The notes beneath the pieces were generated by a model. That model made no database searches and was not told where the DNA came from. It saw only the letters and a program-made list of their open reading frames with translations. The position numbers and the translations under genes are program-made. From positions 1 through 39,792 of the forward strand of contig NZ_WBKT01000043.1 in assembly GCF_008868175.1 (NCBI RefSeq): a DNA stretch of 39,792 nt, read 5' to 3'. Position 1 is the first letter of the stretch; each line of letters starts with the position of its first letter. Source of the DNA: Micromonospora sp. AMSO31t (lineage in GTDB: Bacteria > Actinomycetota > Actinomycetes > Mycobacteriales > Micromonosporaceae). Below, one piece after another: positions 34,595 to 39,792 of the stretch.

Positions 34595-35089
34595 GTGGGT
34601 CTGGAACTTCCCGGCGAGCTGCGCTCGCTGCTCGGCATCCTCGGCTACACCTGGCCCGAGGCCGACGAGGTCAAGCTCTTCGAGATGGGCAACGCCTGGA
34701 TCCGCTTCTCCGGCACCCTGTCCGGGGTCGTGGCCGAGGCGAACACCGGGGCCGCCGGCGTCTGGTCCAGCCACACCGGCCAGGACATCACGGCCTTCCA
34801 GTCCTGGTGGAACCGGGAGGACAGCCCCGCCGACAGCCTCCGCGACGGGGTGACCGCGGCCGTGCTCACCGGCACCGGGCTGATCATCTGCGGGGCCATC
34901 GTGCTCGCCCTGAAGATCGCCGTGATCGTGCAGCTGGTCATCCTCGCCATCCAGATCGCCCAGGCGATCGCCACGGCGGCGGTCACCTTCGGCGCCTCCC
35001 TCCTGGAGATCCCGATCTTCCAGCAGCTGGCCCGGACCATCGTCGGCAACCTCGTCCAAGAGGTCCTCTGGAAACTCCTCGACGGGTGA
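34595..35089 (+). CDS. T7SS delivery-type helical/membrane protein (CpnT N-terminal-like)
   Basis: A 164-residue protein. The first ~95 residues are acidic and helical (LPGELRSLLGILG, WPEADEVKLFEMGNAWIRF), like the N-terminal domain of CpnT-type and WXG-linked polymorphic toxins. Two hydrophobic helices (about 92-140) follow. It lacks any enzyme domain of its own. The GTG follows GGGAGG. The stop at 35087-35089 is followed by two codons and then, in the same frame, by the ATG of an EndoU-type nuclease. In other actinomycetes such N-terminal domains are fused directly to toxins, so this may be a split or stop-interrupted toxin. Confidence 0.8.
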   Translation: MGLELPGELRSLLGILGYTWPEADEVKLFEMGNAWIRFSGTLSGVVAEANTGAAGVWSSHTGQDITAFQSWWNREDSPADSLRDGVTAAVLTGTGLIICGAIVLALKIAVIVQLVILAIQIAQAIATAAVTFGASLLEIPIFQQLARTIVGNLVQEVLWKLLDG

Positions 35090-35095
35090 CCTGGC

Positions 35096-35602
35096 ATGAG
35101 TGGAGGCAAGGCCGGCGGCCGGTTGATGCGGGCCGCACTGCGTTTTCTCAAGCGCACCAAGACGCGCAACCGGCCCGACCGGATGAACCCGCACTTCGCC
35201 GAACACGTCTTCGGCGGCCATGTGAAGCCGGGCATGCCCAAGGGGTCCGGCTACCACTACCGGCCCGGCGGCCAGGACTTCCCGGGCCGCAGGCTGCAAC
35301 CGGGCACCGTCGTCCGGGACCCGAAGACCGGGGCGTACCGGGCCAAGCCCGAGTTCTTCGACTCGACCATGAACCCGCCGCACGGCGCCTGGAAGCCGAA
35401 GAAGGGCAACGGCGGGGAGAGTTCCTTCTTCCCGGACGACTGGACGCCCGCCCAGGTGGACAACGCCATCAGCGGCGCCTTCCAGGGCGCACGGCCGGTG
35501 CCCGGCACGCAGATGTGGCGCGGTAAGTACAAGGACCTCGTGATCGAGGGTTTCTACAATGGCTCGGGCGGCTTCACGCACGGATGGCCGGTCGTCCCCT
35601 GA
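35096..35602 (+). CDS. EndoU-type nuclease toxin domain protein
   Basis: A 168-residue basic protein. The order of motifs matches bacterial EndoU RNases used as polymorphic toxin tips: EHVFGGH (His37, His42), GYHY (His54), SFFPDDWTPAQVDNAISGAF, GKYKDLVIEGF and the closing GFTHGWP. His37, His54 and the Lys/Thr near 144-161 are the likely catalytic residues. The target would be RNA in a competing cell. The ATG has only a GGTGA-type site, made by the previous stop codon itself. The first ~30 residues (Lys/Arg-rich) may be a linker. It is followed after 15 bases by a putative immunity gene. Confidence 0.78.
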   Translation: MSGGKAGGRLMRAALRFLKRTKTRNRPDRMNPHFAEHVFGGHVKPGMPKGSGYHYRPGGQDFPGRRLQPGTVVRDPKTGAYRAKPEFFDSTMNPPHGAWKPKKGNGGESSFFPDDWTPAQVDNAISGAFQGARPVPGTQMWRGKYKDLVIEGFYNGSGGFTHGWPVVP

Positions 35603-35617
35603 TCCGAAGGACCTCTG

Positions 35618-36061
35618 TTGGCGTTCATCACCTTCTCGCTCGACGAGTTTCGCCTGCCGTTGTTCGAGGTGACGGATCAGCGCTACCGGGCGCTCGGCGC
35701 CTGGCTGATCACCGACATCTCGATCTACCACTCGGTCTGTCTCGACGCCCTCGCCATGGTCGACGACGTGTCGCACGGCCGGCCGCTCGAGGACGGGTGG
35801 GACAGCGACAAGTACGAGGTGAGCTTCACCGCCGGTGGCGTCGAGTTCCAGAACGAGTGGGTCCCGGGCGAGGGCGGCCGATACTCGCTGGACGAGGTGC
35901 GGGAGGCGGTCGAGGCATACTGGCGGTTCCTGGCGAGCCGCCCGGAGAACCCCGACCTCATCCGCGAGTACCGGCCCGACCTTCCCGTCTGGCAGGCCGA
36001 ACTGGTGCAGTGGGAGGAGCGGTGGGGCCGGCCGCACCCGTACCGGGGCCGGCTGTTCTGA
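35618..36061 (+). CDS. putative immunity protein for the EndoU toxin
   Basis: A 147-residue acidic protein (about 27 Asp/Glu against 15 Lys/Arg) with no recognisable family, signal peptide or membrane helix. Size, charge, cytoplasmic nature and position just after a basic nuclease gene are those of immunity proteins. It starts at TTG with GAAGGA six bases upstream; no ATG or GTG is in a better place. Mid-protein segments such as YEVSFTAGGVEFQNEW suggest beta structure followed by a long helix (about 89-105). The function is inferred from context only. Confidence 0.68.
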   Translation: MAFITFSLDEFRLPLFEVTDQRYRALGAWLITDISIYHSVCLDALAMVDDVSHGRPLEDGWDSDKYEVSFTAGGVEFQNEWVPGEGGRYSLDEVREAVEAYWRFLASRPENPDLIREYRPDLPVWQAELVQWEERWGRPHPYRGRLF

Positions 36062-36071
36062 CTCCGGCGGG

Positions 36072-36740
36072 TCAGCGGCGCACCCGGTAGCGGAGGTGCG
36101 TCACGGTCGGGGCCGGCACGACCTTCACCGGTTCCAGGGGCACGTCCAGGGGGCCGTCGAAGAGGGGCGTGCCGCCGCCCAGGACGATCGGCACGACGTG
36201 CAGCCAGAGCGAGTCGAGCAGGCCGGCGGCGAGGTACTGCCGCACCGCGCCGCCGCCGCCCGCCACGGCCACGTCGCGGTCGCCGGCTGCGGCGCGGGCC
36301 CGCGCCAGCGCCGCCTCGATGCCGTCGGTGACGAAATGGAACTCCGTCCCGCCCCGCATCATCAGCGACTCGCGCGGGTGGTGGGTCAGCACGAAGACCG
36401 GGACCCGCCACGGCGGGTCGTCGCCCCACCAGCCGGTCCAGTCCAGGTCCCAGGCGCCCTCGCCGCCGCCGAACATGCGGCGCCCCATCACGTACGCGCC
36501 GACGCCCGCGGTCATCTCGTCGATCAGCTCGGCATCGACGTTCCGCTCCCCGCCGGCCAGCCCGTGCCGGCCGCGCCAGCTCTCGCTGGCGAACAACCAC
36601 TCGTGCAGCCGCAGGCCGCCCCGACCGAGCGGATCCTGCCGGCTCTGCCCCGGCGCCGCGACGTACCCGTCCAGCGACACCGACAGTTGACTGGTGACCT
36701 CTCCCATGTGCGGTTGACTCTCCGGCTCGGCGGAACTCAT
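36072..36740 (-). CDS. dihydrofolate reductase / RibD C-terminal family protein
   Basis: A 222-residue RibD-C-type protein (fold of DHFR and deaminase-reductases). It has SVSLDGYVAAPG at the N-terminus, VMGRRMF in the middle, and VAGGGGAVRQYLAAGLLDSLWLH with a later PIVLGGGTPLF, all typical of this NADPH-binding family. Its substrate is unknown. The ATG overlaps the stop of the sigma gene (ATGA), so the two are coupled; a second ATG at 36707 is closer to the domain. It is the last gene of the YCII-sigma operon and converges on the putative immunity gene across 10 bases. Confidence 0.87.
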   Translation of the reverse strand: MSSAEPESQPHMGEVTSQLSVSLDGYVAAPGQSRQDPLGRGGLRLHEWLFASESWRGRHGLAGGERNVDAELIDEMTAGVGAYVMGRRMFGGGEGAWDLDWTGWWGDDPPWRVPVFVLTHHPRESLMMRGGTEFHFVTDGIEAALARARAAAGDRDVAVAGGGGAVRQYLAAGLLDSLWLHVVPIVLGGGTPLFDGPLDVPLEPVKVVPAPTVTHLRYRVRR

Positions 36741-37981
36741 CGGTCGCCCGCCAGCCGGGCGGCGCGTACCTCCAGGTAGTGCCGCTCGGGCAGGCTGACG
36801 GTGGCGCGGGCGGCGGCCCGGTAGGCGTCCCGGGCGGCGTCCCGGTCGCCGGCCAGTTCGAGCAGGTGGGCGCGGACGGCGGCGAGCCTGTGGTGGCCGG
36901 CGGTCCGCTCGTCGGCGTCCAGCGGCGCCAGCAGGGCGAGCCCGGCCCGGGGGCCGTCCACCATGGCCACCGCGGCGGCCTGGTTGAGGGTGACCATCGG
37001 GTTCGGCGCGAGCCGGGCCAGCACCCGGTAGAGCGCGACGATCTGCGGCCAGTCGGTGTCGGCCGCCGTGGGCGCCTCGGCGTGCACCGCCGCGATGGCG
37101 GCCTGCACCTGGTACGGGCCGGGGGCCGACCAGGTCAGCGCCTCGGTCACCAGGGCGACGCCCTCGGAGATCCCGGCCCGGTCCCAGCGGGTGCGGTCCT
37201 GCTCGGCCAGCGGCACCAGCTCACCGCCCGGGCCGGTACGCGCCGCCCGGTGCGCGTCGGTGAGCAGCATGAGGGCGAGCAGCCCGGCCACCTCGCCGTC
37301 GTCGGGGAGCAGCCGGCGCAGTTCCCGGGCCAGCCGAATCGCCTCGGCGGTCAGCTCGGCCCGGTGCAGCTCGGCCCCGCTGGAGGCGGTGTATCCCTCG
37401 TTGAAGACCAGGTAGAGGACGTGCAGCACGGCGCGCAGCCGCGCGTCACGGTCGGCCGTCGAGGGCATGGCGAACCGCGCCCCGGCCGCCTCGATCCGCT
37501 GCTTGGCCCGGCGGATCCGCTGGCTCATCGTGGCCTCCGGCACCAGGTACGCCCGCGCGATCTCGGCGGTGCTCAACCCGCCGACCGCGCGCAGGGTGAG
37601 CGCCACCTGGGCGCTGACCGTGAGCGCCGGATGGCAGCAGAGGAAGAGCAGTTTCAGCGTGTCGTCCCCGCTGGACGGGTCCTCGTCGGCGGGCGGGGCG
37701 ACCGCCGCGTACGCCGGTTCCCGGACCGCCACGGCGACCTCGCGGTCCCGGCGGGCCCGTTCGCTGCGCCACTCGTCGGTGAGCCGGCGGGTCGCCACGG
37801 TGACCAGCCACGAGCGGGGATGGTCCGGCACGCCCTGCGCCGGCCACTGCGTCGCGGCGGCGAGCAGGGCCTCCTGGACGGCGTCCTCGCAGGCGTAGAA
37901 CTGGCCGTGCCGGCGGACGAGCACGCCGAGGACCTGCGGCGCGAGGGCGCGCAGCAGGTCCTCGACCGCCCGGTCGGTCAC
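36737..37981 (-). CDS. ECF42-type RNA polymerase sigma factor
   Basis: A 414-residue extracytoplasmic-function sigma factor with the long C-terminal extension (DUF6596, TPR-like) of the ECF42 group. Region 2 includes FYACEDAVQEALLAAATQW. Region 4 includes LSTAEIARAYLVPEATMSQRI. The extension (about 190-414) contains VLYLVFNEGYTAS and a late LNQAAAVAM motif seen across the group. No anti-sigma gene is nearby; the C-terminal domain is thought to control activity. It is preceded by a DGPF/YCII gene whose stop overlaps its GTG, the usual ECF42 neighbour. Confidence 0.93.
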   Translation of the reverse strand: MTDRAVEDLLRALAPQVLGVLVRRHGQFYACEDAVQEALLAAATQWPAQGVPDHPRSWLVTVATRRLTDEWRSERARRDREVAVAVREPAYAAVAPPADEDPSSGDDTLKLLFLCCHPALTVSAQVALTLRAVGGLSTAEIARAYLVPEATMSQRIRRAKQRIEAAGARFAMPSTADRDARLRAVLHVLYLVFNEGYTASSGAELHRAELTAEAIRLARELRRLLPDDGEVAGLLALMLLTDAHRAARTGPGGELVPLAEQDRTRWDRAGISEGVALVTEALTWSAPGPYQVQAAIAAVHAEAPTAADTDWPQIVALYRVLARLAPNPMVTLNQAAAVAMVDGPRAGLALLAPLDADERTAGHHRLAAVRAHLLELAGDRDAARDAYRAAARATVSLPERHYLEVRAARLAGDR

Positions 37982-38346
37982 ATCTCCGTCCCGGCCTGCT
38001 CCATCACCGGCCGCACCTCCAGCACGCCGACGCCGTGGCGCACGTCCGGCCAGCGCGCGGCGATCTCGGCGGCCCGTTCCGGGGTCTCGCAGTCGACCGT
38101 CAGGTAGCCGGCGAACTGCTCCTTGCTCTCCAGGAACGGCCCGTCGGTGATCTCGGTGCCCCCGGCGCCGGACCGGACGGTGCGGGTCTGCGCCGGGTGG
38201 GCCAGGGCCTCCCCGCCGACCAGCTCACCGGACTCGGTCAGCTCCTTCATGATCACGTCGACCTCGCCGAAGATCGCGTTCCGCTCCTCCTCGGACAGCT
38301 CCTCGACGAAGCCCGGCCGGTTCCAGATCAGCAGCATGTACTTCAC
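37978..38346 (-). CDS. YCII-related (DGPF) protein
   Basis: A 122-residue YCII-domain protein containing the TDGPF motif (EITDGPFLES) and an N-terminal MLLIW strand. These proteins are the regular partners and targets of ECF42 sigma factors; their activity is unknown. The GTG at 38346 has GAGGAG five bases upstream; the frame is open to 38370. Its stop overlaps the sigma start as GTGA. It is the first gene of the operon, behind a promoter-like TGTCGG/CGAC pair. Confidence 0.9.
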   Translation of the reverse strand: MKYMLLIWNRPGFVEELSEEERNAIFGEVDVIMKELTESGELVGGEALAHPAQTRTVRSGAGGTEITDGPFLESKEQFAGYLTVDCETPERAAEIAARWPDVRHGVGVLEVRPVMEQAGTEM

Positions 38347-38395
38347 GGTCACTCCTCGGGTACGGGCCACCGGCGGTGGCGCCTCTCGCAGACGG

Positions 38396-38422
38396 GTCGG
38401 AGCCGATTGGTCTGATCCGACA
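38396..38422 (-). promoter_or_regulatory. candidate ECF42 target promoter
   Basis: On the minus strand TGTCGG, 17 bases, CGAC. The ECF42 group target, as I recall it, is TGTCGA near -35 and CGAC or CGTC near -10. The predicted start is about 40 bases before the YCII GTG, so the operon may be controlled by its own sigma factor. Confidence 0.5.
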
Positions 38423-38441
38423 TCTTCCCCCGAGGAAAAAG

Positions 38442-39635
38442 TCAGCGGCCCCCGCGCAGCGAGCGGCGCGCCGGTGCGCCGGGGTCGAGGGAGGCGCGGT
38501 CGGCGGCCGTGGTGCCCGAGGTCCAGCCCTCCGCGTCGCGCACCTGGAGCCGGTGCCGCGTGACGCCGGGGAAGAGCTGGTCGACCCGCTCCTTGACCGC
38601 GTCCGAGCGGGCGGCGAGCACCGGGAGCAGCCGGTCGTCGGCCCGTTCCTCGGCCGCCGCCGCGGTGGCCGCCCGCAGGCGCTCCCCGATCCGCAGCGCG
38701 AACGCGTTGAGGAAGGACTCGTCGTAGCCCTTGGTGCGCCGGCCGCTGCCCGTGCGGCGCTCACCCCGGCCGCGCAGCATCGCGGCGGTGGCCTGCACCA
38801 GCAGCGAGGTGTGCAGCAGTTCGACGGCGGCCAGGTCGGCCGGGAAGCCGAGGACGGTGGCGAAGCCGAGGTCGTCGGACCAGATCGACTCGCAGCGGTT
38901 GGCGGCCGCCACCTCCTGGATGAGCAGCGCCTTCGCCGCCGCGTACGGGGCGTCGGTGCCGAGCCGCACGCCGCCGGGCCGGTCGGGTCGCTCGGCGGCG
39001 GCGTCGAGCAGGGCGGCGTCGATGCTGTGCCGGGCCATCAGCTCCTGCGCCTTGCCGGTGAGCGCCTCCGCCTCGGCGGGGAAGGTGGTCGACTCGGCCT
39101 TGGCCAGCAGCGCGCGTACCCGGTCCAGCATCCGTGAGCCGGTGGCCGGGACGGTGGCGCGTGCGGCGGCGGCCGGGCCGCCGGGCGGCGGGCGGAGCAC
39201 CGCGATCGGCGGCAGCCCCGCCACCAGGGCGAGCGCGTCGACGGCGTCGCGCAGCGCGCTGATCCGGTCGCCCTCGGCGCGCCGGTCCAGCCAGCCCGGG
39301 TCGCCGTCCCACCGCGCGCCCAGCTCGGTGAGCTGGTCGTCGAACCAGGCGGGGACCGGGTCGGGCATCGCGCGCCGCTGGGCTGCCAGCACGTCCCGGA
39401 GCAGCCGGGCGCCCCGCGGGGTCAGCCGGCGGGTGGCGATCCGCTCCAGGTCCACGGGCTGCCAGCCGCGGGGCCAGAGCCGCGCCACGCCGCGGGTCAG
39501 CCGGGTGAGGAGCGCCGCGTCCACGGCCGGTGGGTCGCCGACGACCAGCCGGTCCAGGGCCCGCTCGGCCGCGCGCACGTCGGTGCCGCGGGCCGCCGCG
39601 AGGGCGTCGGCGAGCACCTGCTCGGCATCCGGCAC
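38442..39635 (-). CDS. DUF2786 domain-containing protein
   Basis: A 397-residue cytoplasmic protein. The DUF2786 helix-turn region lies near 169-205 (RVRALLAKAESTTFPAEAEA, then ELMARHSID). An upstream Arg-rich helical part (about 1-165) and a downstream core with ESIWSDDLGFATVLGF and a basic GRGERRTGSGRRTKGYDESF segment surround it. The role of the family is unknown. The GTG start has GAGGGAG seven bases upstream. The last 157 bases of the window upstream of it show no gene. Confidence 0.85.
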   Translation of the reverse strand: MPDAEQVLADALAAARGTDVRAAERALDRLVVGDPPAVDAALLTRLTRGVARLWPRGWQPVDLERIATRRLTPRGARLLRDVLAAQRRAMPDPVPAWFDDQLTELGARWDGDPGWLDRRAEGDRISALRDAVDALALVAGLPPIAVLRPPPGGPAAAARATVPATGSRMLDRVRALLAKAESTTFPAEAEALTGKAQELMARHSIDAALLDAAAERPDRPGGVRLGTDAPYAAAKALLIQEVAAANRCESIWSDDLGFATVLGFPADLAAVELLHTSLLVQATAAMLRGRGERRTGSGRRTKGYDESFLNAFALRIGERLRAATAAAAEERADDRLLPVLAARSDAVKERVDQLFPGVTRHRLQVRDAEGWTSGTTAADRASLDPGAPARRSLRGGR

Positions 39636-39792
39636 GGGTGGCTCCCTCTCTGGCGGCAGGTGGCGGGTCGCGCACCCGGGAACGAACGGTACCGGCGCGG
39701 GCCCCGCCCCGGCCGGTGACCGCGCTCACCGTTCATCCGTCCGGGCCCGCCGTCCGTACTCCTGAGCGGATCGGGGCGGCGCGGCGGACGGA

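Noticed and set aside
35087..35098. Frameshift between the delivery-type ORF and the EndoU ORF
   Set aside because: The two ORFs are in the same frame; only a stop codon separates them, so a frameshift is not needed.
1..39792. Mobile elements, CRISPR arrays, tRNA and rRNA genes
   Set aside because: No transposase, integrase, regular spacer-repeat pattern, cloverleaf or rRNA sequence was found.

Overview
The window is very GC-rich (third codon positions almost all G or C) and packed with actinobacterial families. An ESX-type type VII secretion locus (T7SS), a CsoR copper operon, an ECF42-type sigma factor with a DGPF/YCII partner, and MT0933-, CsbD-, AsnC- and F420/PPOX-type genes together suggest a filamentous actinomycete, most likely of the Micromonosporaceae. 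That assignment is inference. I saw no rRNA, tRNA, CRISPR array or insertion sequence. No gene-free stretch exceeds about 300 bases; the longest (8693-8961 and 27855-28143) are leader regions and are described below.

Layout. 1-11260 is housekeeping and stress material: an alpha/beta hydrolase, an AI-2E family permease, a small MT0933-type protein, a cytochrome P450 with an overlapping 3Fe-4S ferredoxin, an SMP-30 lactonase divergent from an AsnC regulator, a hemerythrin, a secreted alkaline phosphatase, a HAD hydrolase, a secreted C39-like protein, a PPOX protein, a DUF1232 protein and two unrecognised proteins. 11437-25499 is the ESX locus: a WXG protein and its partner, EccB, EccE, EccD, a three-ATPase EccC, a YbaB-like protein, three small helical or membrane proteins, two WXG100 proteins and the mycosin MycP. 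The core genes alternate in orientation. 25558-27854 holds a winged-helix regulator, a beta-carbonic anhydrase and a secreted LAS-type peptidase behind a clear c-di-AMP (ydaO/yuaA) riboswitch. 28144-33430 is a YibE/F protein and a copper-resistance cluster (CsoR, CopZ, a His-rich exported protein, a CopA-type ATPase), with two CsoR-type palindromes between csoR and copZ.

33504-36061 has a CsbD stress protein and then a compact locus that looks like a T7SS effector island: YbaB-like protein, WXG100-like protein, a helical/membrane delivery-type protein, an EndoU-type nuclease and an acidic putative immunity protein. The delivery-type ORF and the nuclease ORF lie in the same frame and are separated only by one TGA and two codons. 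This is the most unusual feature of the window. 36072-39635 is a YCII - ECF sigma - RibD/DHFR-like operon with a candidate self-regulated promoter, and a DUF2786 protein.

Working model (inference). The ESX machine at 11-25 kb exports its own WXG100 proteins and probably the EndoU toxin from the island near 34-36 kb. Four genes (AI-2E permease, MT0933-like, hemerythrin, CsbD) share a GNNT-N15/16-GGG-type promoter pattern, suggesting a common general-stress sigma factor.
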